A stretch of DNA of 43,250 nt from Nesterenkonia ebinurensis (lineage in GTDB: Bacteria; Actinomycetota; Actinomycetes; Actinomycetales; Micrococcaceae), in NCBI RefSeq assembly GCF_008711175.1, contig NZ_VWNF01000009.1:1-43250 (forward strand). Reading direction: 5' to 3'. Of the stretch, positions 1-10,730 are shown piece after piece. The stretch's first letter is position 1; every line of letters begins with the position of its first letter. Both the position numbers and the translations under genes were made by a program. The notes beneath the pieces are model-generated. The model was not told where the DNA came from. It did not search any database and worked only from the letters and a program-made list of their open reading frames with translations.

Positions 1-127
<127 letters not shown>

Positions 128-310
128 AAACTTCAACAGAGACAACAACCAGCAATCACCTCAACCCCCACCCTGCCGGAAAACAGAGCCTCACAGGAAT
201 CAAGCACATCACCAGCCGCTGATCAATCCATAGCTAAAAGCCGCAGAAACCATCACGGGGGTGACAGCCCTACGACAATAACCAATATAAATAAATTGGT
301 ATCAACAAAC

Positions 311-333
311 TTGGCACACTATTGAGTTCTCAA
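311..333 (-). promoter_or_regulatory. Conserved pre-16S leader box
   Basis: On the minus strand the rRNA leader contains TTGAGAACTCAATAGTGTGC. This resembles a box found in front of 16S genes in many actinobacteria and thought to take part in antitermination or pre-rRNA processing. It lies between the predicted rrn start site and the 16S 5' end. The role is inferred from family knowledge. The rest of 128-395 is AT-richer rRNA leader without a gene. Confidence 0.65.
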
Positions 334-395
334 GCTACAAACACCCCGACACCACCAGGAGAAAACCTCCCAGATCGCTCCGGAGCAACTTCTCT

Positions 396-424
396 AAGTT
401 ACCGGTCTGCCTGGTGTCTGTCAA
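396..424 (-). promoter_or_regulatory. rrn promoter
   Basis: On the minus strand a perfect -35 TTGACA (424-419) is followed by a 17-bp spacer and a -10 TAACTT (401-396). This places the start near 388-390, about 260 bp upstream of mature 16S. No other promoter as good is visible in 128-643, so this is the likely major promoter of the rRNA operon. Confidence 0.75.
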
Positions 425-444
425 TTCAGCCAGCTAGCTGAATT
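423..444. repeat. 8-bp inverted repeat overlapping the rrn -35 box
   Basis: AATTCAGC at 423-430 and GCTGAATT at 437-444 form a perfect inverted repeat around a 6-base centre. Its left arm overlaps the first two bases of the rrn -35 hexamer (minus strand). It could be a protein-binding site, an UP-like element or a weak hairpin that ends tyrS transcription. The sequence does not decide between these. Confidence 0.5.
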
Positions 445-489
445 TTGAGCGCACCACACTAGGCCAGAACCTAGAAGGAGTAGTTTTTC

Positions 490-504
490 GAGGTGATTCA
501 CCTC
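490..504. terminator. Palindrome, possible tyrS terminator or operator
   Basis: GAGGTGA (490-496) and TCACCTC (498-504) form a perfect 7-bp palindrome around one T, between the tyrS stop and the rrn promoter. On the minus strand it is followed by GAAAAAC rather than a T run, so it is not a classic intrinsic terminator. A second short hairpin, CAGCAG/CTGCTG at 611-626, lies just behind the tyrS stop. Either could help end tyrS transcription before the rrn promoter. Confidence 0.35.
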
Positions 505-643
505 TGATCAGTGACCCTCAGTTTTCCTCGGGCACAACAAGACACTCTACACACCCTCGGAGGTTCACGCAAACCCGAATCTGCGTGATGCTCAACACCT
601 AGCACCAGGGCAGCAGAATGCTGCTGATCTGGAGCTTTGATGG

Positions 644-1963
644 TTACTGAGCGCGGATGACCACAGCAAGACTCTTCTTGCCGCGGCGCATCAAGAGGTA
701 CATCCCGTGCAGCCATGCGGAGTCCGGAACCAGTGATTCGGCGTCGTCGACCTTCACATTGTTGAGGTATGCCCCGCCCTGCTTGATGGCGCGCCGGGCT
801 TCGGCCTTGGAAGGCACCAGTCCAGTCTCTGCCAGAGCACTGATCGGAGTCACTTCATCGGCAGAGAGCACAGCAGTTGGCACCTCCGTGGCGACCGCGG
901 CCAGAGTGGTCTCATCGATCTCCGAAACCTCGCCCTTGCCGAAGAGCGCCTCGGAGGCAGCGATGACTTTCCGCGTGGCCTCTTCACCATGAACCAAGAC
1001 GGTCACTTCCCAGGCCAGCCGCTTCTGGGCCTGGCGTTTGAAGGGCTCGGATTCAACAGCCTTCTCCAGCTCTTCAACCTCCGCCCGGGTCAGGAACGTG
1101 AAGACTTTGAGTCGGGTGATCACATCAGTGTCAGAGCTGTTGAGCCAGAACTGGTAGAAGGTGTAGGGCGAGCACAGTTCGGCGTCGAGCCAGATGGCGT
1201 TGCCCTCCGACTTTCCGAACTTGGTGCCGTCGGCGTTGGTGATCAGTGGTGTGGCCAGAGCATGGGCCGGCACCTCAGCGGCGCGGCGCACCAGCTCGGT
1301 ACCGGCCGTGATATTCCCCCACTGGTCGGAGCCGCCGGTCTGCATCACACATCCGTAGTCCTGATGGAGCCGGAGGAAGTCATAGCCCTGGAGCAGCTGG
1401 TAGCTGAACTCGGTGTAGGAGATCCCTTCCTCAGAGTTCAGTCGCTTGGCCACAATCTCTTTCTTGATCATGGTGCCCACGCGGAAGTACTTTCCGATAT
1501 CTCGCATCATCTCCAATGCGCCGATATCCTGCCACCAGTCCAGGTTGTTGACCATCTGGGCAGCGTTGTCTCCTTCGAAGGAGAGAAAGCGCTGTACCTG
1601 TGACTGTAGACGCTGCACCCAGCCGACTATGGTCTCCGGGGTATTGAGCACTCGCTCGCCAGCCTGCTTGGGGTCACCGATCAGCCCGGTGGCGCCCCCG
1701 ACCAGGCCAAGGGGCCTGTGCCCGGCCAGCTGGATCCGCCGCACGGTGAGCAGCTGTACGAGGTTTCCGATGTGCAACGATGCAGCCGTCGGGTCGAACC
1801 CGCAGTAGTAGGTGATCGGCTCCCCTGCCAGGGCGTCTTCCAGTGCGGATTCATCAGTGGACACATGGATCAGTCCACGCCACTGCAGTTCCTGGAAGAC
1901 GTTGTCAAAGCTGGGGTCATTGCGCTGGGCTGCCAGCGCCGGATTCTGGCTGTTGTCGATCAC
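644..1963 (-). CDS. tyrS: Tyrosyl-tRNA synthetase
   Basis: This cytoplasmic class I aminoacyl-tRNA synthetase charges tRNA-Tyr with tyrosine. The 439-residue length is usual for the bacterial TyrS family. The HIGH-type signature reads HIGN (about residues 64-67) and the KMSKS-type loop reads KFGKS (about 248). The tyrosine pocket segment YCGFDPTA precedes HIGN. The C-terminal ~60 residues, including SKAEARRAIKQGGAYLNN, are an S4 RNA-binding domain. The start is a GTG (1963-1961) with only a weak ribosome site. It follows the HelD/HelR-like helicase gene by 33 bp on the same strand, so the two may be cotranscribed. No T-box leader is visible. Confidence 0.96.
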   Translation of the reverse strand: MIDNSQNPALAAQRNDPSFDNVFQELQWRGLIHVSTDESALEDALAGEPITYYCGFDPTAASLHIGNLVQLLTVRRIQLAGHRPLGLVGGATGLIGDPKQAGERVLNTPETIVGWVQRLQSQVQRFLSFEGDNAAQMVNNLDWWQDIGALEMMRDIGKYFRVGTMIKKEIVAKRLNSEEGISYTEFSYQLLQGYDFLRLHQDYGCVMQTGGSDQWGNITAGTELVRRAAEVPAHALATPLITNADGTKFGKSEGNAIWLDAELCSPYTFYQFWLNSSDTDVITRLKVFTFLTRAEVEELEKAVESEPFKRQAQKRLAWEVTVLVHGEEATRKVIAASEALFGKGEVSEIDETTLAAVATEVPTAVLSADEVTPISALAETGLVPSKAEARRAIKQGGAYLNNVKVDDAESLVPDSAWLHGMYLLMRRGKKSLAVVIRAQ

Positions 1964-1996
1964 GTCCAGTACGTTACCGCAGAATGCACCGAGCTC

Positions 1997-4324
1997 TCAG
2001 AAGCCGGCAGGCAGGTCCCGGGAGTGCAGTACCCGCAGCGACTGGGTGGACCGCGTCATGGCCACATAGAGGCTGCCCACTTTGCCGCGAGCTTCCTCCA
2101 GCAGTGCGGCAGGCTCAAGAAGTACGACGCCGTCAAACTCCAGTCCCTTGGCCTCATCGGCAGTCATTGCCACCACATCCTGGGTCATGGATCCAGCACC
2201 AGCGCCTACTCTCTTGCCGAACTTGGCCACCAGGGCCTCGCGGACTGACTCCACCACACTCTGCGGTGCGATCACCGCGATCAGACCCTCCCCCAGTCTC
2301 TGATGCTCGGCAGCGACTGCCCCTACCGCGGCCGGGACCAGCTCCCCGGCGTCATAATGTTCAACCAGCGGGGGAAAGTCGCCGTCGCGCACGGTGCGCA
2401 GTGAGGTGGTCTGCAGCCCATTGGCCTGTGCCACTCGCTCGGCAAGCTCCACCATATTGCGCGGAGTGCGGTAGTTGACGGTGAGCTCCTCGATCCGCAG
2501 CCGGTCGTCGATGAACGGTCCGAATGCCTGCTCCCAGCTGGGGGCGGCCGAGGCGGAGGAGCCCTGGGCGATGTCGCCGACTGCAGTGAAGGACTTCAGC
2601 GGGCAGCGGCGCATCAGCATATTCCACTGCATCGGTGAGAGCTCCTGGGCTTCATCGACCACTATGTGACCGTAGGTCCAGCTGCGGTCCACGCCCGCCC
2701 GCTCAGCGGCAGTCAACCGTGGTCCGGTCTCGGTGTTGAGGTTTGCCACCGCCTCAGCGTCCAGGAACCCTTCGATGCCCATCTCCTCGAGGGCAGGGGC
2801 AGCGTTCTCCACAGCCTTGCGCGCATTCTCCAGGTCCTTCTCACGGGCTGCCTGCCGGCGGGCCTCCTCCCGTTCGGCGTTCTCGTCCAGCTCGCCGAGC
2901 AGCTCGGCGGCCTCGTCCAGGAGCGGGACATCGGCGATGGTGAACGGCCTCCCGGGTTCGCGCTGCAGCGCAGCGCGCTCCTCTGCGGTGAGCTGAGGAG
3001 TCACCTCGGCCAGATAGCGGGGCTTGCTGTAGAGGTCCTCAAGCAGGGCTTGGGGAGTGCGCGGCATCCAGCACAGGTTCAGAAGCACCCTCACATCCCG
3101 GGAGGTCCGGACGTCCTCCTCCAGATAGCTGCGGTCAGCCTCGTTGCCCTGGGAACGCTTCTCCAGGAGGCGCTCCAGCTTCTCGGCGATCTCCTTGACC
3201 ATGACCTTCACAAAGGTGGACCGGGCCTCGTTGTACGGTTTGCCGGTCGCTTTGGCACGCTCAATGCCGCGTTTGACCATCTTGGGGGTCACCGTGACCT
3301 TGATGCCCTCCACTGTCACCTCTCGGGGCTCGGGGATGATCCTCCGGCGGTGGGCCACGGCATCGGCAGTGATCTGCACCCAGTCCAACCTGCCCTTGAT
3401 CCGGGCGACCTGCGAATCCGTCTCCTCCACACCGCGGAGCCCGTTGTAGAGATCAGCCAGCGAGGACATCACCACCCCGGTCTCGCCCAGGGAGGGCAGC
3501 ACGCGCTCGATATACGACAGGAAGGTGGAGCTGGGCCCCACAATGAGCACTCCGGCGGACTTCAGTCGCTCCCGGTGGGCGTAGAGCAGATAGGCCGCAC
3601 GGTGCAGGGCCACTGCGGTCTTGCCGGTGCCGGGCCCGCCCTGGACCACCAGGATTCCTGAGCGATCGGCACGGATGATTCGGTCCTGCTCGGCCTGGAT
3701 GGTCGCCACAATATCGCCCATCTGACCGGTGCGCCGGGCCTTCAGTGCAGCCAGCAGAGCACCGTCGCCGTGGTTGTCGGTGCCCTCCTCCAGCACGGAG
3801 GCATCAAGCACCTCATCCTCCAGGCCCTGGACTGCTCGCCGCTTCAGCATCAGATGACGGCGCCGCCGCACCCCCTGTCGGTCGAAGGCCGTGGCCTGAT
3901 AGAACACTCCGGATTCTGGGGCCCGCCAGTCAAGCAGCAGCCGCTGCCGCGCCTCCGAGGTCAGTCCGATCCGGCCGATATAGCGGGCATCCCCGTTATC
4001 GAGGTCGAGCCTGCCGAAAACCAACCGGTCATCCACTGCGTTGAGCTGGGCCAACCGGTCCTCGTACATGGTGGCGAAGGCATCCCGTTCCGAGATGTTC
4101 TGCATAGTGCCCACCGCCCCGGTCGCACGCACCCGGTTCAGTTGCCCCTGGTTCTCCTCGCGCAGTTCGTCCAGCCGTCGGTAGAGGGCTGCAACGTAGT
4201 CCCGCTCTTCATCGATCCCAGCCTCCAGTGGGGGCAGCGGGATGGGGGCGTCGTCGTCGGCTGCTGGGGTGTTATGTCCGTTGAGATCAGCGTTGATCGA
4301 TGCGGCAGTGTTGGTATCACTCAT
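1997..4324 (-). CDS. HelD/HelR-type RNA polymerase recycling ATPase
   Basis: A 775-residue UvrD/Rep-like superfamily 1 helicase of the HelD/HelR group. These proteins bind stalled or post-termination RNA polymerase and release it from nucleic acid; the HelR branch in actinobacteria also helps against rifampicin. Visible features: an N-terminal coiled-coil-like stretch (about 38-70), Walker A GGPGTGKT (229-236), a motif II region VVDEAQELSP (about 560) followed by AVGDIAQGSS, motif IV NYRTP (about 620), and the C-terminal helicase motifs VAMTADEAKGLEFDGVVL and LYVAMTRSTQ. Large linkers between the helicase halves fit HelD rather than PcrA. It starts at ATG 4324 and is divergent from the satD-like gene. 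Assignment to HelD versus HelR class was not resolved. Confidence 0.88.
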   Translation of the reverse strand: MSDTNTAASINADLNGHNTPAADDDAPIPLPPLEAGIDEERDYVAALYRRLDELREENQGQLNRVRATGAVGTMQNISERDAFATMYEDRLAQLNAVDDRLVFGRLDLDNGDARYIGRIGLTSEARQRLLLDWRAPESGVFYQATAFDRQGVRRRRHLMLKRRAVQGLEDEVLDASVLEEGTDNHGDGALLAALKARRTGQMGDIVATIQAEQDRIIRADRSGILVVQGGPGTGKTAVALHRAAYLLYAHRERLKSAGVLIVGPSSTFLSYIERVLPSLGETGVVMSSLADLYNGLRGVEETDSQVARIKGRLDWVQITADAVAHRRRIIPEPREVTVEGIKVTVTPKMVKRGIERAKATGKPYNEARSTFVKVMVKEIAEKLERLLEKRSQGNEADRSYLEEDVRTSRDVRVLLNLCWMPRTPQALLEDLYSKPRYLAEVTPQLTAEERAALQREPGRPFTIADVPLLDEAAELLGELDENAEREEARRQAAREKDLENARKAVENAAPALEEMGIEGFLDAEAVANLNTETGPRLTAAERAGVDRSWTYGHIVVDEAQELSPMQWNMLMRRCPLKSFTAVGDIAQGSSASAAPSWEQAFGPFIDDRLRIEELTVNYRTPRNMVELAERVAQANGLQTTSLRTVRDGDFPPLVEHYDAGELVPAAVGAVAAEHQRLGEGLIAVIAPQSVVESVREALVAKFGKRVGAGAGSMTQDVVAMTADEAKGLEFDGVVLLEPAALLEEARGKVGSLYVAMTRSTQSLRVLHSRDLPAGF

Positions 4325-4434
4325 CCGGTGGCAAGGCTCTTCCCGTTTTGGCGAAAACGATCAGTCAATACTACGCCCTGCAAGGTAAACAGGAGGTTGC
4401 CATCGTCAGGAGTCGCACTACATATCAGCTCTTG

Positions 4435-4468
4435 ACTTATAAACCTCGAATATAAGTGATAAACTTAT
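4435..4468. promoter_or_regulatory. Palindromic operator array and promoter of the satD-like gene
   Basis: ACTTATA (4435-4441) and TATAAGT (4451-4457) are a perfect 7-bp inverted repeat with a 9-bp centre. A third half-site, ACTTAT, follows at 4463-4468, forming a second inverted pair with ATAAGT. The array overlaps a -35-like TTGACT (4432) and -10-like hexamers (TATAAG 4451 or TAAACT 4460). The satD ATG at 4472 has no visible ribosome site, so a leaderless transcript from TAAACT is possible. The SatD-like protein ends in a helix-turn-helix, so autoregulation is a reasonable inference. Confidence 0.5.
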
Positions 4469-4471
4469 TCC

Positions 4472-5116
4472 ATGTCAGCCAGCAGTGTCGCAGTCATCGC
4501 TGATGTGATCCGGTCCCGGTCGTTCAGCGATCGCTCCAGCCTCCAGAAGGAGGTCGAGGAGCTCCTGCAGGCGGTGCAGGCCGCCTTTCCCGCTGTGCGA
4601 AGCTTCTCCCCCACGGTGGGGGACGAACTGCAGGCCGTCTACGCCACGCGCAATCAGGCGCTCGCCGCTACTCTATACGCGGGTCTGCTCCAGGGGGAAG
4701 GTCCGCAGCTGCGCTTCGGACTCGGAGAAGGTACGACCTATCCCGTGGACAGCAGCGCTTCGCAGAGTGTGGAGGACGGCCCCGGCTGGTGGAGAGCGCG
4801 GCAGGCTATTGAGGAGCTGGAGGAGATCCAGTCCCGCAGCCCCCAGCTGAGAAGCCGCTTCATCAGTGCAGTCCCTGCCGAGGATGCTGTGGTCAATGCC
4901 TATCTGCTGGCCCGGGACCATATATGTGCAGGGTTCACCGAACGCACACGCAGCTATGCTGTAGGCGTGCTGGAGGGCCGGAGCCAGAAAGAGATCGCCG
5001 CAGAGATAGGCGTCTCGCAATCCGCGGTCTCCCAGTCGCTGCGCGGGTCAGGTGCGGCCAGCCTCATCGCCGGTCTCAAGGAGCTCACCAGCGCTGCAGA
5101 GCAGGAGCCGGCATGA
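4472..5116 (+). CDS. SatD-family protein with C-terminal helix-turn-helix
   Basis: The 214-residue protein resembles the SatD family, named after a gene in the streptococcal secretion and acid tolerance operon; its biochemical role is unknown. The N-terminus VAVIADVIRSR and the TVGDELQAVY segment (about 48-57) are typical of SatD. Residues about 171-192 (SQKEIAAEIGVSQSAVSQSL) read as a helix-turn-helix, so the protein may bind DNA. Its stop overlaps the start of the following membrane protein gene (ATGA), giving a two-gene unit. The promoter region carries an array of ACTTAT/ATAAGT half-sites that could be its own target. Family confidence is moderate and function is not known. Confidence 0.7.
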   Translation: MSASSVAVIADVIRSRSFSDRSSLQKEVEELLQAVQAAFPAVRSFSPTVGDELQAVYATRNQALAATLYAGLLQGEGPQLRFGLGEGTTYPVDSSASQSVEDGPGWWRARQAIEELEEIQSRSPQLRSRFISAVPAEDAVVNAYLLARDHICAGFTERTRSYAVGVLEGRSQKEIAAEIGVSQSAVSQSLRGSGAASLIAGLKELTSAAEQEPA

Positions 5117-5853
5117 TTCTGCTGGGCGTTATCCTCACCGCAGTCGGCGGCGCAGACATCATCCGGGTGATGCTGCCCCGCCCCTGGGGCGCCAACCCCC
5201 GACTGATCACCCTCGGCGCCTTCTGCCTGGTGGTGCTGCTGACCGCTGCAACGACCACTGCCGTGCCCTGGGGGCTGGTGCTGTGTGCGGTGATTCCGAT
5301 CCTGCTGTGGCTGGCGGCTCTGCGCATCGGACCGGCGCTGCCGCTGAACGCCCTGGCCTCAACCTCGCGGCGCCAGTCCGCGCTCATCATAGGCTTCATC
5401 CTCAGCAGTGGGCTGCTGAGCCTCGCCGCCAACACTCATGCTGAGCCCACCGAAGCGTCTGGATGGGGCGGAGTGAGCTGGGACAGCCCTGTGACGGTCC
5501 TCGCTGCGGGGCTGGCGCTGTTCCTGACCGTCAGCTCCAACGGCCTAGTGCGCGCCGCACTCCGCCAAGAGGGGCCTGGGGAGCATCCAACCGTCCCCGG
5601 GCCGCAACTCAAAGGCGGGCGGTGGATCGGCCCCTTGGAACGTATAACGCTGACCGGGCTGCTGGTCACCGGCGCCTATCCAGTGGCGGCGGCACTGATC
5701 GCCGCCAAAGGCATCGTACGATTTCCGGAGCTTCAGGCAGACCAGGAGCACGGCAATAAGGCGGAGTACTTCCTGGTGGGCAGCTTTGTCAGCTGGACGA
5801 TCGCCGCAGTGGCGGCGGGTCTGCTGCACCTGGCTGCGCTGCCAGCGGCATAG
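5113..5853 (+). CDS. Membrane protein, partner of the SatD-like protein
   Basis: About 246 residues from ATG 5113, which overlaps the satD stop by 4 bp and so fixes the start. Several hydrophobic segments are visible: residues 1-20, about 32-52, 55-72, 92-110, 120-140, a segment around 180-198 and the C-terminal ~20 residues. It is therefore an integral membrane protein. I recognise no catalytic motif. SatD-like genes are often followed by a membrane protein of this kind, so they probably act together. It ends 3 bp before the stop of the convergent O-methyltransferase gene, leaving no room for a separate terminator. Confidence 0.65.
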   Translation: MILLGVILTAVGGADIIRVMLPRPWGANPRLITLGAFCLVVLLTAATTTAVPWGLVLCAVIPILLWLAALRIGPALPLNALASTSRRQSALIIGFILSSGLLSLAANTHAEPTEASGWGGVSWDSPVTVLAAGLALFLTVSSNGLVRAALRQEGPGEHPTVPGPQLKGGRWIGPLERITLTGLLVTGAYPVAAALIAAKGIVRFPELQADQEHGNKAEYFLVGSFVSWTIAAVAAGLLHLAALPAA

Positions 5854-5856
5854 CGC

Positions 5857-6525
5857 TCAGTTCACTCTGACCAAGGTGAAGCCGTCCCAGCCTTTGAGGC
5901 CTACGGTCTGGAATGCCGTGGCAGTGAGCCGCTTCTCGGCTGCGATATCTGCCACCAGCTGCCGGGTGCCGATGATGTCTGGATCGGCGGAGTCGGCGTC
6001 TACGACCTGACCGTTGCGCACGGTGTTGTCGATCAAAATCACAGTCCCCGGTCGGCTCAGCTGCAGGGCAGCCTGCAGGTAGGCGGGGTTGGAGCGCTTA
6101 TCTGCGTCGATGAACACCAGGTCGAAGGGTGCCGCCTGCTCTGCGATGAGCTGCTGCAGAGTCTCGGCGGCCGGACCCAGCCGGATCTCCACCTGCTCGG
6201 CCACTCCGGTCCGATCAAAGTTCGCCTGGGCGACCCTCGCGTTGGCCTGCTCGAGCTCACAGGTGATGATCTGTGCCTGCGGCCCGGCTGCCCGCGCCAT
6301 CCAAATTGCGGAGTATCCGGCCAGGGTACCGATCTCCAGGATCCGCTCAGCTGCGGTGAGCTGCACCAGCAGACCGAGGAATGCCCCCATATTCGGCGCG
6401 ACGTCGATTCCTGGAAAGAGCGTCTCCGCTGAGCTCTCCCGGGCAGCTGCGAGCGCCTGGTCCTCGTCCACCAAGGAGTCGATGAAGTACCGGTCAACCT
6501 CTGCCCACTGCTCGGAAGTGTCCAT
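5857..6525 (-). CDS. SAM-dependent O-methyltransferase
   Basis: A 222-residue class I methyltransferase of the O-methyltransferase family 3 type (catechol/caffeoyl-CoA OMT-like). The SAM-binding motif I reads LEIGTLAGYSAIWMA (about 58-72). The acidic motif ITCELE follows at about 87-92, and the metal-binding FIDADKR lies near 139-145, with DN at about 166-167. Length and motif order match the small bacterial cation-dependent enzymes, whose natural substrates are mostly unknown. It starts at ATG 6525, 9 bp downstream of the 3-methyladenine glycosylase stop, and may be the last gene of an argGH-mpg-omt transcript. Confidence 0.88.
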   Translation of the reverse strand: MDTSEQWAEVDRYFIDSLVDEDQALAAARESSAETLFPGIDVAPNMGAFLGLLVQLTAAERILEIGTLAGYSAIWMARAAGPQAQIITCELEQANARVAQANFDRTGVAEQVEIRLGPAAETLQQLIAEQAAPFDLVFIDADKRSNPAYLQAALQLSRPGTVILIDNTVRNGQVVDADSADPDIIGTRQLVADIAAEKRLTATAFQTVGLKGWDGFTLVRVN

Positions 6526-6534
6526 AGACTCACC

Positions 6535-7368
6535 CTAACTGCGGCTCGGTGCCGGCGGAACCCCTTTTCCAGGGCGGTAGGCGGAGACACTGCGGTCCCC
6601 GCTGATCCAGAAGCGCCAGGGGTACTCGGCGCTCCCGCCCACTCCGGAGACGCCCACCCGCGGCCCGGAGGAGACAGCTAACGATGAAACCCGACTGAGC
6701 CGAGAGGAGTCCGGAGCGGGCTCCGTGTCTTCCGAGACTTCACTGAGCCGAGCGAAATACGGAGCTCGAGGCGCAATTTCGGAGGCGCCTGAGAGTTGCC
6801 CGGGATGTGGGCAGGCGATCGAGGAGCGTGAGTGAAGCGACGCCGATTCGGGTGGGGCCAGCCGGAAACTCACCTCAGTGTTCGGACCGGGTAAAAAGGT
6901 GGCGTCGTCGTCCTGCCTGGTGATCTCCAGCGGGGTGCCATCCATCGGCAGCGTGATACCCAGCCCCTGGCCGAGTCGGCCGGGTCCGGAGAGCAGCTTA
7001 GCGCCGGTGTCCCTGCCGCCGCGGCGCTGCACGGCCAGGTCACGTCCGCTGAGGACCTCACCGGCCCGCAGCAGGATCCCGCCGGCGACCCCTGCGCCGG
7101 CGACCAGGTTCAGACAGAAATGGATACCGTAGCTGCGATAGATGTAGGCACGACGGGGAGGGCCGAACATCGTGGCATTGCGGGCAGTCTGGCCCCGGAA
7201 GGCATGGGAGCCCGGGTCCTCGCCCACATCCCCGTAGGCCTCCACCTCAGTCAGCCGCACTGCAACCGTGCCACGGGCGGTGGTCACGCTGAGCACACAG
7301 CCCAGCAGGTGCGGGGCCGCCTCCACTGGATGAGCCTCGAAGATCTCGGCGAGCTTCTGGGAGTCCAT
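6535..7368 (-). CDS. 3-methyladenine DNA glycosylase with in-frame insertion
   Basis: AAG/Mpg-family base-excision enzyme that removes alkylated purines. Typical signatures are LTEVEAYG with the catalytic Glu at about 43, HAFRGQTARNATMFGPP (55-71), YIYRSYGIHFCLNLV (75-89) and LLSGPGRLGQGLGI (125-139). The protein is 277 residues, against about 190-210 for bacterial relatives. Residues about 173-234 (nt 6667-6852) form a Ser/Arg-rich low-complexity block that breaks the C-terminal domain; after it the normal ending PRVGV...PWRFWISGD resumes. The insertion shares motifs with one in ArgD. The gene starts 9 bp after argH, and its weak ribosome site lies inside the argH end. Whether the enlarged enzyme is active is not known. 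Confidence 0.9.
   Translation of the reverse strand: MDSQKLAEIFEAHPVEAAPHLLGCVLSVTTARGTVAVRLTEVEAYGDVGEDPGSHAFRGQTARNATMFGPPRRAYIYRSYGIHFCLNLVAGAGVAGGILLRAGEVLSGRDLAVQRRGGRDTGAKLLSGPGRLGQGLGITLPMDGTPLEITRQDDDATFLPGPNTEVSFRLAPPESASLHSRSSIACPHPGQLSGASEIAPRAPYFARLSEVSEDTEPAPDSSRLSRVSSLAVSSGPRVGVSGVGGSAEYPWRFWISGDRSVSAYRPGKGVPPAPSRS
6667..6852 (-). repeat. Coding repeat insertion in the glycosylase gene
   Basis: This block of about 186 bp adds about 62 residues in frame. It contains TGAGCCGAG twice (6696-6704 and 6744-6752, plus strand) and GCGTGAGTGAAGCGACGCCG at 6826-6845. TGAGCCGAG recurs in the argD insertion (26683-26691). The 20-mer recurs with two mismatches on the opposite strand at 23798-23817. 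The block keeps the reading frame open and splits an otherwise conserved domain. It looks like a small interspersed palindromic element rather than a protein domain. Confidence 0.7.
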
Positions 7369-7377
7369 CAGCGCGGC

Positions 7378-10079
<2,702 letters not shown>

Positions 10080-10124
10080 GTAATGCTCCTAGATGAAAGA
10101 GGTAGAGATCTTGACTCGCAGGCT

Positions 10125-10154
10125 ATCCTACATAATTATTCGCAGTTATGCATA
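10125..10154 (-). promoter_or_regulatory. argG promoter with ARG-box-like operator
   Basis: On the minus strand TATGCATAACTGCGAATAAT starts at 10154 and runs on into TATG and TAGGAT (10130-10125), a plausible -10. TGCATA and GAATAAT fit the AT-rich ARG-box half-sites bound by ArgR. The sequence resembles that upstream of argC at 30764-30796, and argR itself is in this window, so ArgR control is a well-supported inference. There is no strong -35. Confidence 0.55.
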
Positions 10155-10259
10155 CTTATCATTGAGCAGTGGGTCTGCCCCGTCTCGCAGGAAAAATCAG
10201 GCATCTATTGGATTATCGGCAGTTCATGAGAGGACGAAATTCCAAGAACCACCTGATAG

Positions 10260-10724
10260 TTGGATCGAGTGGAGGTCACAACACGTAAGCTTTCTGACAT
10301 GGCATCACAGCACGGACCGCACGGGTTGACGGAGGAGCAGCAGGAGCTGCTGGATTCGATGTTCGACCTTGCCCGCGACGGGGAGGCGGAGAAGCTGTTG
10401 GCTCTCATCGACCAGGGCATCCCGGCGGATCTGAGCAATGAACAGTCAGACACCCTGCTGATCCTAGCCGCCTACAACCAGCACCCTGATCTGGTTCGGG
10501 CACTGCTTGAGCGCGGGGCAGAGGCCAACCAGGTCAATGACCGCGGCCAAACCGCGCTTGGCTGCGCTGTGTTCCGCCAGAACAAGGAAATCACCGAGCT
10601 GCTGCTGGATGCTGGTGCCGACCCGCAGCTTGGGGAGCAGTCAGCACTGGCAGTTGTTGATATGTTCGGTCTGGAGCCTATGCGGGCTCTGCTCGACAAG
10701 CACATGACCGAGTCGAAAGGCTGA
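10260..10724 (+). CDS. Ankyrin-repeat protein
   Basis: A 154-residue soluble protein with two to three ankyrin repeats: SDTLLILAAYNQHPDLVRALLERGAEAN (about 63-90), GQTALGCAVFRQNKEITELLLDAGADP (about 95-121) and a degenerate third around SALAVVDMFGLEPMRALL. The N-terminal 60 residues are helical and acidic. Similar small ankyrin proteins are common in actinobacteria and are thought to bind partner proteins. The start is uncertain. ATG 10260 has no ribosome site, and ATG 10299 (13 codons in) has GGAGG 23 bases upstream. A 59-residue membrane protein gene follows after 6 bp. Confidence 0.85.
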   Translation: MDRVEVTTRKLSDMASQHGPHGLTEEQQELLDSMFDLARDGEAEKLLALIDQGIPADLSNEQSDTLLILAAYNQHPDLVRALLERGAEANQVNDRGQTALGCAVFRQNKEITELLLDAGADPQLGEQSALAVVDMFGLEPMRALLDKHMTESKG

Positions 10725-10730
10725 TATCCG

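Noticed and set aside
2666-3661. 331-codon open frame opposite the HelD/HelR-like gene
   Set aside because: A GC-rich antisense shadow without recognisable domains or a ribosome site. Similar long shadows opposite pheT, argF, argB and pheS were rejected for the same reason.
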